From Planctomycetota bacterium (GTDB lineage: Bacteria; Planctomycetota; GCA-2746535): a stretch of DNA of 35,305 bases. The stretch covers positions 1,730 through 37,034 of the forward strand of contig NVWA01000038.1 in NCBI GenBank assembly GCA_002746535.1. The letters run 5' to 3'. Position 1 is the stretch's first letter, and each line of letters opens with the position of its first letter. A program made the position numbers and the translations under genes. The notes beneath the pieces were generated by a model that saw nothing but the letters and a program-made list of their open reading frames with translations, searched no databases and was not told where the DNA came from. Of this stretch, positions 23,932-33,188 are shown piece after piece.

Positions 23932-24573
23932 CGATTAGTATTCCATAATTAGAGTTAGTTTTATATCGACGGATCGACGTAAGAATTTAAAAAGAAATTC
24001 ATTTTAATTTCATTTTCATCAATAATATTTTCTGTCACACTAAGTTATAGTCTAATCAATACATTCAGAATTAATTGAATCTAAGCATGCCTACAATAAC
24101 ATAAGGGAAGTCATGTGAAATTATTGATAAATATCATAGGCCAACCTATTCAACAATAATTTTTTGAATACCTATTTTCATTTTATAATTTTCTCTTCCA
24201 CATTTCCCGTCATAATCAAATCGAAGTCTATAAAAATCTATATTTCAATATTTACGAAGAATTATTATGAATTTGCTTAATTACGAAAAGAGTCGGACAG
24301 GTATTAATCAATGAATTTCAGTAATATGGATTTTAACATTCATTAAAAGGACAATATTGACTTATAATTTATTGCCTTTTAGTCTGTTAATTCAAAAACA
24401 TCCCATTATAATAAAAAGCTCTAGTATTTATTACTAGTTATAAGCATATAATAAATACTAGTATTTCTTTTTGTTCGCCCCACCTTGATAAATTCATCAA
24501 AATTATTTGTTATTAAACAAATGATTCTTCATAATTCACAGCGTAATTCCAGATTCTAAAAAAAGGAGAATTC
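23932..24573. other. 642-base gene-free region upstream of the NHL-repeat gene
   Basis: No gene of useful length on either strand. Notable contents are a short tandem repeat ATCGACGG/ATCGACG near 23967, a TATTCAA/TTGAATA inverted pair near 24147-24171, a 14-codon frame from the GTG at 24115 with a good AGGG ribosome site, and the strong inverted repeat at 24421-24461. The length suggests complex regulation of the NHL-repeat gene or an untranslated RNA; no known RNA family is recognised. Confidence 0.45.
24421..24461. repeat. Perfect 13-bp inverted repeat with nested TACTAG palindromes
   Basis: CTAGTATTTATTA (24421-24433) is exactly complementary to TAATAAATACTAG (24449-24461) across 15 bases. 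Nested inside are CTAGTA-TTTAT-TACTAG (24421-24437) and the palindrome AATACTAGTATT (24454-24465). A run TTTCTTTTTG follows. It is about 113 bases before the NHL gene. It could be a terminator for an upstream transcript or an operator cluster; the repeated TACTAG unit favours an operator, while the trailing T-run favours a terminator. Confidence 0.55.
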
Positions 24574-27453
24574 ATGACTTTTACTAAATCCAACCAAATC
24601 TTACTAATTCTTGCTCTCATATTTATTTGGCAAATTAGTGCATTGGCTGAAGTTAACGAAGAATTTAAAATAAAAAGAGAAGCAATATTCACTTTCTCTA
24701 CAAAGCCATCTATTACAGTAAAAGACAAAATTTACACCATAACATTTGAAACAAAAGGGTTTTGCGATGTCACCATATCAGTTGAAGATCAAAATAGAAA
24801 AATCTTTAGACATTTAGCTAGTGGAGTATTAGGCAAAAACGCTCCTGAACCTTTTCAAAAGAATTCCAAAAAGCAAAAACTAATTTGGGATGGCAAAGAT
24901 GATGCCGGTCGATATGTTACCAATATTGAAGAGCTTCAAATCAGAGTTTCATTAGGCTTAAAACCAAAATTAGAAAGGTCACTCCAATGGTCACCACATA
25001 AAAGAACAACAGCATGGAGCGGAGCGCGTGCACAAAATATAGCCATTACAAAAGAAGGCGTTTATGTTTATCAAAAGTCGGTATTTGATCATTTAAGAAT
25101 GTTTGACCATCAGGGTAATTACAAAAAAACGATTTACCCATTTTCATTTAAAGCAGCTAATAATGTAAAGGGATTACCTACCCATAAATTTGCCCACGAT
25201 GATAAAACTTTGCCCTTAAAAAAAGGCTATTATCAAACTTCTCTATTACATGGAAAATCAACACCATTAAATGTAAATAGAAAAAATGTTGTCAGCTTAA
25301 ATGCCCACGGTCTAGTTGTGCACAAAAATGATATCATTTTACTAGGCAAAAGAGCCATTAGATTCACAACAAATGGTGCCAGTCAAACCTATGATATGGA
25401 AGGACCAGAAGTTGGAAAAACATTTGTAGCTCATGGCGGAAATGCCGATCGAAAAACTCACAATGTATTGCCTTCAAGTGGTGCTATTAGCCCTGACGGT
25501 AAAACACTTTATGTGACCGGACATTTATTTAGACATCTTTGGCATTTTGATACTCTGCATGGTGTTGGAAAAGTAGATTTAACAAAGAACGAAAAGATGA
25601 CGACTTTTGCCGGTACTTTTAAGCAAGATAAAAAAGGCAATAGCAATAATGAATTTTCGAATGCGGTTTCAGTCGCTTGCGATTCTAAAGGTCGAGTATA
25701 TGTTGCTGATCACATGAATAACAGAATTCAGGTTTATTCTCCACAGGCTAAATTCCTAAAAAGCATCAAAGTTTATCGACCCGCTCATATTAATATTCAC
25801 CCTAAAACGGATGAACTTTATATTTTTTCATGGCATGTGCATAATCGAACCGTATTCCGTTCAAAAAAGAAAGAAGAAAGAAAACCCGTCAAAGCAACCT
25901 TAAGCCACTACGGATCTTTTGATTCACCAAATAAAAAAGCGATATGGGATCTACCCTTACCCATTGATAATCTCAAACAACCAGAATGGGCCAATCATTT
26001 AAGAGGCAGTGGTTCTTACTATGTTGCTCAGATGAATTTCTTTACAAAAGAACCAACGGTATGGCTATCTCAAGGAAAATGGAAAAGTTGGAGCAAAAAT
26101 AATATTCAGATACTCGGCTTTAAAAATAAAAAATTTGTTGTATTAAAAGACTTTGCAAACGATGTTAAAAAAGCAGGTGTTCGTCAAGAACCAGCGCAAA
26201 TAAATAGACAACGGCTCTATGTAAATCCGAAAACCGGTAACCTATATGTCGCCGAAGCAGATGGAGGTGTTGGGAAATCCATGAAACAATTATTAAGAAT
26301 CAATCCCAATACTGGTAAATCAGAAACGATCAATTTACCTTATGACAGTGAAGATTTATGTTTTGATCAAGATGGTTTAATTTATCTGAGAACAGGAAAA
26401 GAAGTCGGCCGATATGATTTGAACTCCTGGAAGGAGGTCCCTTGGGATTATGGCGTTGAAAGATCAAAGGTTACATTTGAATCAGGCTCAAATGCTAGGG
26501 CAGCAAATTTAATCTCAGCTATGACCCCACCAGGTCATAGAGCCTATTCATGGTGGCATCTAGGTGGGATGGCAATTTCAGCAAAAGGAAATTTAGTGAT
26601 TCACACTGCTGGTGGCGCCAATGCAACAACGGCTAAGCCTTCTCTACATGCCAAGCGAAAATATAAGGCTGCTGAAGAAAATGAAGATTTAAATCAATTA
26701 GGAGCCAAAATGTATCCTGGCAGATATTTATGGGGACTTATGTATGTATATGATAAACATGGCAACTTTGTAGTTAAAGATGCCGCCCCAGGAGTTGGCA
26801 TGGTCGACGGATTATTTATTGATTCAAAAGATAATATTTACACCATGGTTTCCGGCAGACGATTATTCAAGGGTAAATCCTATGACGCCAAATTAACCGA
26901 TGACTTGTCCGAAACCATCGTCAAATTCAAAGCCGGCAAAATCAAGTTTCTAAGCAAAGATGCAAAGACAGTAAAGTTGTCTCCAAGCTCTTACCCAAAG
27001 AGACCACCAGAAATTCAAGGCGGAACTATGGGTGGCAATATTTGGGCTGAAGGCGCGCAATGGCTTTATGGCGGAGTTGGTTTTGCGGGTAAAAATGGTT
27101 CTTGGTCTGGTGGAGGCTGCTGTTGCTGGAACTCAAGATTCGTACTAGATTATTTTGCTCGATCTTTCGTACCTGAATTAAGGCATTTCAGTGTTGCCGT
27201 ACTTGATACTAACGGTAATTTAATTTTGAGAATTGGTCGCTATGGAAATGTAGATGAAGGTAAACCGATCATTCAAGCTGGTGGTCCAAAAAATACGACA
27301 TCAATTGGTGGCGATGAAGTATCCCTATTTCACGGAGCCTATTTAGCAACTGATACCGATAAAAGATTATTCATTGCTGATGATGGCAACTCAAGAATCC
27401 TGAGTGTTAAACTTGATTACCACACAAATGAAATAATAAAATTATCCAAATGA
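24574..27453 (+). CDS. Secreted NHL/beta-propeller protein with a FlgD-like Ig domain and a GGGCCCW motif
   Basis: A 959-residue exported protein with a signal peptide (about 1-25, ending SALAE). Residues about 40-130 hold a FlgD-type Ig-like module (LIWDGKDDAGRYV, about 102-114). The rest is a large beta-propeller with NHL-like repeats, e.g. AVSVACDSKGRVYVADHMNNRIQVYS and LYVAEADGGVGK. Near the end is GGGCCCWNSRF with three adjacent cysteines (849-851), followed by a final repeat (SVAVLDTNGNLILRIGRYGN). I recall similar proteins in planctomycetes and lentisphaerae, mostly of unknown role; adhesion, polysaccharide binding or an electron-transfer role are possible. The ribosome site AAAGGAG lies five bases before the ATG. 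It converges on the exported pair downstream. Confidence 0.85.
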   Translation: MTFTKSNQILLILALIFIWQISALAEVNEEFKIKREAIFTFSTKPSITVKDKIYTITFETKGFCDVTISVEDQNRKIFRHLASGVLGKNAPEPFQKNSKKQKLIWDGKDDAGRYVTNIEELQIRVSLGLKPKLERSLQWSPHKRTTAWSGARAQNIAITKEGVYVYQKSVFDHLRMFDHQGNYKKTIYPFSFKAANNVKGLPTHKFAHDDKTLPLKKGYYQTSLLHGKSTPLNVNRKNVVSLNAHGLVVHKNDIILLGKRAIRFTTNGASQTYDMEGPEVGKTFVAHGGNADRKTHNVLPSSGAISPDGKTLYVTGHLFRHLWHFDTLHGVGKVDLTKNEKMTTFAGTFKQDKKGNSNNEFSNAVSVACDSKGRVYVADHMNNRIQVYSPQAKFLKSIKVYRPAHINIHPKTDELYIFSWHVHNRTVFRSKKKEERKPVKATLSHYGSFDSPNKKAIWDLPLPIDNLKQPEWANHLRGSGSYYVAQMNFFTKEPTVWLSQGKWKSWSKNNIQILGFKNKKFVVLKDFANDVKKAGVRQEPAQINRQRLYVNPKTGNLYVAEADGGVGKSMKQLLRINPNTGKSETINLPYDSEDLCFDQDGLIYLRTGKEVGRYDLNSWKEVPWDYGVERSKVTFESGSNARAANLISAMTPPGHRAYSWWHLGGMAISAKGNLVIHTAGGANATTAKPSLHAKRKYKAAEENEDLNQLGAKMYPGRYLWGLMYVYDKHGNFVVKDAAPGVGMVDGLFIDSKDNIYTMVSGRRLFKGKSYDAKLTDDLSETIVKFKAGKIKFLSKDAKTVKLSPSSYPKRPPEIQGGTMGGNIWAEGAQWLYGGVGFAGKNGSWSGGGCCCWNSRFVLDYFARSFVPELRHFSVAVLDTNGNLILRIGRYGNVDEGKPIIQAGGPKNTTSIGGDEVSLFHGAYLATDTDKRLFIADDGNSRILSVKLDYHTNEIIKLSK

Positions 27454-27483
27454 TAAAATATGGTCAATTGAGGGTGTATTATA

Positions 27484-29406
27484 TTAGTAATAAAATTTTA
27501 GCTGATTCATATTACCTTTAAATTTTTTACCAATAAATTTAAATTGAAACGATCGGCCTTCTTCACGTTCATCAAGAGGAGAAGATCTATGGGGCACTAA
27601 TTCAATATCATAGGTGAACTTCACATACTCAGGCGCTACTGACATAGCTAAAATTAAATAAAAATAATTTTTAATCGGCAGTTGTCCAATTGTCCTAATA
27701 TTTTTTATAAACCTACCCTTTTTGCGAGAGTTCACAAATTGCACTCGTAAAAGGTCACTCATCTTATGAATTCTTTTAATAATTTTTTTAACCATTGCTC
27801 TGGTATACACTTTTTTTCTTTTATTTTTATCGACTATCATCTCTTCATTCATTAACTCATGGCAATATTTCATCACATTTGGCGAAATAGGATTTGTTTT
27901 TTCAAATAATTTTTTAAAACCAATTGCATCAAATTCAATGACTAATTTTCTCTTATAATGGTTTCTCGTGTCTTTAAGAAAAAAACTTCTTAATTCTGAC
28001 GTAGACTCTTTTTGTATTCCTTCTAAAATTTTAAAAACATATTTCATATAAAATAATTTATTGGAACTTAAACCATGCGTATCATCATTAACAATATTGA
28101 TGAGAACCCCTGACCGATCAACACCCACGGGGACTTTATTCAAATGGTGCGAATAATCACAAGCCATCTCGAACTTAAACTTTTTAGAATTTAGAAAGAA
28201 CGTTTTATAGCGATCAAACACCCCAACACCCATATTATCATGTTTATTTAAATGCGAATGAATAACGCGATTTTCAATACTTTCCTTTCGGCTGTTTCTA
28301 TAGATATTAAATAAATTTAAGTTGTTTGTGTAATTTCGCCCTTTGACTTGATATTTACGAAAAAAAGAAACCTCCTTATGAGCCTGCTTAATAAATTTCT
28401 TTTCATTCCAAAAATAGATTCTTTTCATACGCGTAAAAAATTTGGGGTCGTTTAATTTACCAATATACTGCCAATTGCTTAATTTATAAAAATTCTTTTC
28501 AGGGGTAAACTTCAATAAATTGATATCCAGACTTATTCTAAATAATGAAAATAGTTTTTTCCTCGTTTTTATATCAAATCCAAATTCAGCATTAAAGAAT
28601 TCAAACGAATTTATTTTCTTTTTTGATATGGTAATTCTACAAAGATTATCTAAACCGATTCCTTGAACCGTCAACCTTATATGCCCAAATGTTTTAGAAA
28701 AACCAAAAGGTGTAACTTTTGCTTTACCTTCTATGTTCAAAACTGGATTTCCCCATTTAAATTCAAAACCGGTTGTCCCAAAAGAAAAATCCGCTAAAGC
28801 ATATCGTTCTACTGAGAATCTTTCGCCTGGTTTCAAATTTAAATTAGCGGGCAATAAACTATCTTCAAATGCTGTAATTCCTTTATCAAACCTTCTATAC
28901 ATCATTTTGGTATACTTTATAAAAAAGGAGTAAATACGCTTCTTCAATTTCATTTGAAAGGCACCATCCTCTTCAGCTAAACTTTCTACTAAAGTAACTC
29001 GATAAGGAAACTCCACACCACCTTCAATAAGGCTTTCAACTGATCCTTTTATTTTAATATTTAGCTCGCAAACATGCTTAATAAAAATTCGATTTTTGGG
29101 GAAGGTCCCGTCATCGACCATTTTTTTTAATTCAGGAATCATCATTAATGTATCAAAGGATACTACCCCACCACCAATAACTAAATCGACTGAAAAGAAC
29201 TCATCAAATAACGGAATTTTAATCTGTTGAGTAACGGACTCATCCCATAATTTAGAGAATGTTTGATCGGCAATTTTTTCATAGGAAGCTTTTATAACAC
29301 CGGTCTTAACACCAAATGCTTTTGTCTCTTGTGCAGTGGAATTATTAAATATTGAAAAAAAACCTAATAAATTCAGTAGCAAACAAATTTTGTAGCTACT
29401 ACTCAT
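27484..29406 (-). CDS. Exported protein of unknown function, 640 residues
   Basis: I recognise no family. The N-terminus is a signal peptide (SSSYKICLLLNLLGFFS, with cleavage probably after STAQ at about residue 25). The mature part is rich in Phe, Lys, Tyr and Ile and looks largely beta-strand in its first half (VIGGGVVSF, FSVERYALADFSFG, GKAKVTPFGFS), with more helix later (KKIIKRIHKMSDLLRVQF). There are very few cysteines. A good ribosome site (AGGA) precedes the ATG. The start overlaps the end of the lipoprotein gene by 8 bases, so the two are translated together and probably form one cell-envelope system. A beta-rich surface or outer-membrane-associated role is an inference. Confidence 0.75.
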   Translation of the reverse strand: MSSSYKICLLLNLLGFFSIFNNSTAQETKAFGVKTGVIKASYEKIADQTFSKLWDESVTQQIKIPLFDEFFSVDLVIGGGVVSFDTLMMIPELKKMVDDGTFPKNRIFIKHVCELNIKIKGSVESLIEGGVEFPYRVTLVESLAEEDGAFQMKLKKRIYSFFIKYTKMMYRRFDKGITAFEDSLLPANLNLKPGERFSVERYALADFSFGTTGFEFKWGNPVLNIEGKAKVTPFGFSKTFGHIRLTVQGIGLDNLCRITISKKKINSFEFFNAEFGFDIKTRKKLFSLFRISLDINLLKFTPEKNFYKLSNWQYIGKLNDPKFFTRMKRIYFWNEKKFIKQAHKEVSFFRKYQVKGRNYTNNLNLFNIYRNSRKESIENRVIHSHLNKHDNMGVGVFDRYKTFFLNSKKFKFEMACDYSHHLNKVPVGVDRSGVLINIVNDDTHGLSSNKLFYMKYVFKILEGIQKESTSELRSFFLKDTRNHYKRKLVIEFDAIGFKKLFEKTNPISPNVMKYCHELMNEEMIVDKNKRKKVYTRAMVKKIIKRIHKMSDLLRVQFVNSRKKGRFIKNIRTIGQLPIKNYFYLILAMSVAPEYVKFTYDIELVPHRSSPLDEREEGRSFQFKFIGKKFKGNMNQLKFYY

Positions 29407-30730
29407 TTGATTTCCTATAAATTATCTGAGAATATTTTGTAGCACCATATAACATTAAAAAATCTAAACCATTATATACTCTAACTATCCGCTCAGACTT
29501 CCCCACATGTGTATTCAAACTTAGTAGTCTAATCCATCTGTTTTCATGAACCCAACCTTTATGGTCTGCATGAAAATTATCCGGTGTACGGTATGTCGGT
29601 ATTGCCATCAGATCATCGTAGACCATTTGTTTCAATTGCTCATCCACGACCGAAAAATTTGCTAAGGCCATTGCAACGGCCAAACTATTTCTATATCGCT
29701 CAACCCATTTTTTCCATTGAGGTTCTGTCTTTTGAAATGTTCTTTTATCTGTAAATGGATATTGACAAAGTAACTGATGAAAAAAGGGACCCCATGTTTT
29801 TCCAGAAGTCTGGATACCCTTTGTCAGATTTTTTTCATAATAAGATCGCTTGTCATTGGTTAAATTATAAAAACTATTATAACCTCTGGATCCAATCGAC
29901 CAATAAAGCTTTTCTTTGATACCAAATGGAAATTTATTTTCATCTCCACTATAAAAATTGTACAGCTGAAATACCTTTTTAGAAATAATCTTGGCATAAG
30001 GCCCCCGCGGAACCTTTATCTTATTATTTACTTCAGACTTAATAACAAAATGATTTCTTTTTAAATACTGCGCAATTAACTTTATTTGCTGATCTAGCTT
30101 TTTCTTTAATTCATTAATTTTTTGAGAATTCAAATTAAGATCTTTTATCACTTTATTAAAGGTAGAATAGCCAATTAAGAGACCGACGATTTGACTTTGG
30201 CTCATATATTTATCAGTAATTTTTTTATTTAAAAAATCGGATCTCACTTTGATACCTTTTACTTCTCCAACTATATCTCTATACAAAAATCCATTGGAGC
30301 CCTGTAAGCTAAGTTGATCACTTTTAATAATACCGTTAATTACTCGCTCAATCATTTTTAGTGTTCGACTTGCTTCTTTTTTATTTTGATTACTTATCTG
30401 AATCCCGTAGTCAAAAGATAAAAAGGTCAAAGTCAAACCACAATAAACATTACCATCACCAAATTTGGCTTCATCATAGAGCAAATTAAAGGGCTCTTTT
30501 TCAAATTTTTCCCGTTCACCAACTACCCATTCAGCAGTAAATCCATTAAACCTATTTTTATCTTCATCCATGAAAATTTTAAAAAAACAATCACGGTACT
30601 TATTATATACAGGAGTAACTTTTTTAACGGCACTTTCTAAAGGGACCGTTTCAATTGTTTGAAAACGACAGCTTGATCCAATCAAACATATTAGAGAGAT
30701 ACATGTGATTAGATAAAATTTATTTAACAA
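29399..30730 (-). CDS. Lipoprotein of unknown function, 443 residues
   Basis: Starts at TTG (30730), supported by AAAGGA six bases upstream; no ATG is available before the signal sequence. Residues 1-21 form a lipoprotein signal (FYLITCISLICLIGSSC) with the lipid-bearing Cys probably at 21. The mature protein is helical, with segments such as GDGNVYCGLTLTFLSFDYGIQ and a C-terminal YRNSLAVAMALANFSVVDEQ. The spacing and aromatic content recall alpha/alpha-toroid (six-hairpin) proteins such as glycoside hydrolases and lyases, but no catalytic motif is recognisable. It overlaps the 640-residue exported partner by 8 bases. Function is unknown; a membrane-anchored binding or processing protein for that partner is plausible. 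Confidence 0.78.
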   Translation of the reverse strand: MLNKFYLITCISLICLIGSSCRFQTIETVPLESAVKKVTPVYNKYRDCFFKIFMDEDKNRFNGFTAEWVVGEREKFEKEPFNLLYDEAKFGDGNVYCGLTLTFLSFDYGIQISNQNKKEASRTLKMIERVINGIIKSDQLSLQGSNGFLYRDIVGEVKGIKVRSDFLNKKITDKYMSQSQIVGLLIGYSTFNKVIKDLNLNSQKINELKKKLDQQIKLIAQYLKRNHFVIKSEVNNKIKVPRGPYAKIISKKVFQLYNFYSGDENKFPFGIKEKLYWSIGSRGYNSFYNLTNDKRSYYEKNLTKGIQTSGKTWGPFFHQLLCQYPFTDKRTFQKTEPQWKKWVERYRNSLAVAMALANFSVVDEQLKQMVYDDLMAIPTYRTPDNFHADHKGWVHENRWIRLLSLNTHVGKSERIVRVYNGLDFLMLYGATKYSQIIYRKSNE

Positions 30731-30831
30731 TCAAATTCCTTTATATGCTATATCATTCTTCTTGATTAATCTTAATTGTATTTTATTAATATAATGAAGG
30801 CTTCAATCAAAATAATAGAATTGAATTATAC

Positions 30832-32313
30832 ATGAAAAAAGAAATTATTTTAGCAATAGATCAAGGAACCACAGGTTCCACGGCTTTATTACTTGATCAT
30901 TCCGGAAAAGTAATTGGCTCTCACAATCAAACCTTCCCACAAATTTACCCTAAAAACGATTGGGTAGAACATGACCCCAAAGATATATGGATTTCGGTTG
31001 TTGACGCCGTTAAAAATTGTCTCAGCAAATCAAATGTTGATGGCCATCAAATTTCTTGCATAGGAATTACGAATCAAAGAGAAACATCCCTCTTATGGAA
31101 CAAAAAAAGTGGAAAAACACAAGGCAATGCGATTGTTTGGCAATGCAAAAGAACAATTGATTTTTGTGAAAATCTGAAAAAACAAGGTTTAGAAGATTTG
31201 ATTCATAACAAAACAGGATTGTTTCTAGATCCTTATTTTAGTGGTAGCAAATATAATTGGTTATTAAATAATTTTAAAGATTCTCTTGATAGTAAAGATG
31301 CCATCTTAGGAACAATAGACACCTACCTCGTTTATCTATTAACAGGCAAAGAAAAGATTATCACAGAACCTTCAAATGCTTCGCGAACTTTATTGTGCAA
31401 TATTAAGACAGGTCAATGGGATACTGAACTTTTAGACATCTTTAAAATTCCTATTGAATTACTACCTACCATACACAACTCAAATGAAAAATTTGGTGTT
31501 ACCAAAGGTTTAGATTTTTTACCAGATGGAATCCCTATCAATGGCATACTAGGAGATCAACAGGCGGCTCTTTTCGGACAAACATGTTTTGCACCAAATG
31601 AAACAAAATGTACTTACGGTACAGGCGCCTTTATCATGATGAACATTGGAGAAACGCCTAAGTTTAGTGACAATGGCTTACTAACCACTATCGCTTGCAA
31701 AACAAATGATAAAATTATTTATGCATTAGAAGGGACATCCTTTATTGCAGGAGCAGCTGTCCAATGGTTAAGAGATGGATTGGGCATCATTGATAACGCT
31801 CAAGAAATTGAAGCACTCGCTGAGCAATGTCAAAATAGTGAAGAGGTTAGCTTCATTCCGGCCCTAGCAGGTTTGGGTAGCCCCTACTGGAAACCAAATA
31901 CCAAAGGTAGTATCAATGGATTAACACGATCTACAACAAAAGCGCACATTGCTAGAGCGACTCTTGAAGGTATCGCCTTACAAAATAGAGATATCATTGT
32001 CGCCATGGAAAAAGAACAAGAGCAACCCATTTCAAAATTATTAGTTGATGGAGGTGCTGCCAGCAACAAATTATTAATGCAAATACAAGCCGATGTTTTA
32101 CAAACAAATCTTTATTGTCCACAAAACCTCGAGACAACAGCTATTGGAGCCGCCTATATGGCAGGATTTGGAGCTGGTATATGGGAAAATAGAGAACAAT
32201 TAAGAAAATTACACAACATCGCAAACACCTATGAATTCGATCAAAATACGACTGAATGTGAAAAATTGATCAGGAAATGGGACCTCAACATAAAGCGACT
32301 ATTAGTGGAATAA
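30832..32313 (+). CDS. glpK: Glycerol kinase GlpK
   Basis: A 493-residue FGGY-family kinase of standard length that phosphorylates glycerol to glycerol 3-phosphate with ATP. Diagnostic segments are LAIDQGTTGSTALLLD at the N-terminus, WVEHDPKDIW, TNQRETSLLWNKKSG (glycerol contacts), GDQQAALFGQ, KCTYGTGAFIMMN and GLGSPYWKPNTKGSINGL. The ADP-binding LLVDGGAASN lies near the C-terminus. The start codon has no clear ribosome site. A TATAAT sequence about 40 bases upstream (30788-30793) could be a -10 box. No glpF, glpD or glpR is adjacent, so uptake and oxidation must be encoded elsewhere. Confidence 0.97.
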   Translation: MKKEIILAIDQGTTGSTALLLDHSGKVIGSHNQTFPQIYPKNDWVEHDPKDIWISVVDAVKNCLSKSNVDGHQISCIGITNQRETSLLWNKKSGKTQGNAIVWQCKRTIDFCENLKKQGLEDLIHNKTGLFLDPYFSGSKYNWLLNNFKDSLDSKDAILGTIDTYLVYLLTGKEKIITEPSNASRTLLCNIKTGQWDTELLDIFKIPIELLPTIHNSNEKFGVTKGLDFLPDGIPINGILGDQQAALFGQTCFAPNETKCTYGTGAFIMMNIGETPKFSDNGLLTTIACKTNDKIIYALEGTSFIAGAAVQWLRDGLGIIDNAQEIEALAEQCQNSEEVSFIPALAGLGSPYWKPNTKGSINGLTRSTTKAHIARATLEGIALQNRDIIVAMEKEQEQPISKLLVDGGAASNKLLMQIQADVLQTNLYCPQNLETTAIGAAYMAGFGAGIWENREQLRKLHNIANTYEFDQNTTECEKLIRKWDLNIKRLLVE

Positions 32314-32390
32314 TGACAAGCCTGCTATTTACAACAACATTCCTCAATATATAATTCCGCAATTAAATTTAACATAGGTATAAGAATAGT

Positions 32391-32609
32391 ATGGCTAAAG
32401 AAGAACCAATTCAGTTGGAAGGCATTGTTAAAGAATCCCTACCAAGTGCAAAATTTATTGTAACTATCGATGGTGGGCACGAAGTACTTGCGCATGTTTC
32501 AGGAAAAATGAGAACTCACTTTATTAAAATAAATCCAGGTGATAAAGTAACCCTTGAAATGTCTCCTTATGATTTGACTAAAGCTCGAATCACTTATAGA
32601 GAAAAATAG
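32391..32609 (+). CDS. infA: Translation initiation factor IF-1
   Basis: A 72-residue OB-fold protein of exact family length. It begins MAKEEPIQLEGIVKESLP and contains AHVSGKMRTHFIKINPGDKV and the C-terminal YDLTKARITYREK, all typical of IF-1, which binds the A-site of the 30S subunit. An AGGT ribosome site lies about 11 bases before the ATG. It stands outside the ribosomal-protein operon where infA is often found. Confidence 0.97.
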   Translation: MAKEEPIQLEGIVKESLPSAKFIVTIDGGHEVLAHVSGKMRTHFIKINPGDKVTLEMSPYDLTKARITYREK

Positions 32610-32757
32610 AAACATTCCTCCTAAATAATTAGCGCAAAAATTCAGATTTATTATTCCAAACTTACCTAATTATCAAATCATCGACATGGCCTTAATTAGG
32701 GTCATATCACTAATATAGCACTGATTACAACCTCATAGATAGATGTCATCTTAAAAG

Positions 32758-33060
32758 CTAGTCACTTTTAATATCATAAATCTGTATCTTATTCCATTTG
32801 TCTTTATTATTCTCGATAAAGTTTACATGCTTTACATCAGCTTGATATCGGTCATGTGCCTCAATATCAGTAAACACAACCATCAAGCCAATTGAATAAC
32901 TTTTATCCACAATATCCCTCAAAGTTTGGGCAGGACGCCCAAGTTGTAAATCCACAACTCCATCAATACTCTTTAATGCTTTTAATTCATTCTTGAAAGC
33001 TTCAATTTCATCAGATGTGACATTATCGTTTAACCAAAAATATACATTATGGACAATCAT
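32758..33060 (-). CDS. Dabb (stress-responsive alpha/beta-barrel) domain protein
   Basis: A 100-residue protein with the ferredoxin-like Dabb pattern: VHNVYFWLNDNVTSDEIEAF at the start (the conserved HxVxFxL-x strand), a central GRPAQTLRDIVDKSYSIGL, and the closing HxxYQADVKHVNFIE. Members form dimeric barrels and are seen in stress response and in degradation pathways; the activity is rarely known. GGGG five bases before the ATG is a good ribosome site. It is divergent from the sugar phosphate cyclase at 33189, with 128 bases between them, so shared regulation is possible. Confidence 0.9.
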   Translation of the reverse strand: MIVHNVYFWLNDNVTSDEIEAFKNELKALKSIDGVVDLQLGRPAQTLRDIVDKSYSIGLMVVFTDIEAHDRYQADVKHVNFIENNKDKWNKIQIYDIKSD

Positions 33061-33188
33061 TAAAACCCCTTAGGTTGACTATTAGTAATCATTGAATTAC
33101 AGCAAGCATTTTCCCGAATTTGCCGAACTAATAAACCATTATCTCGCTAATATACCAAAACTTCAAGCAACCTTATCCAGGATTTCCT

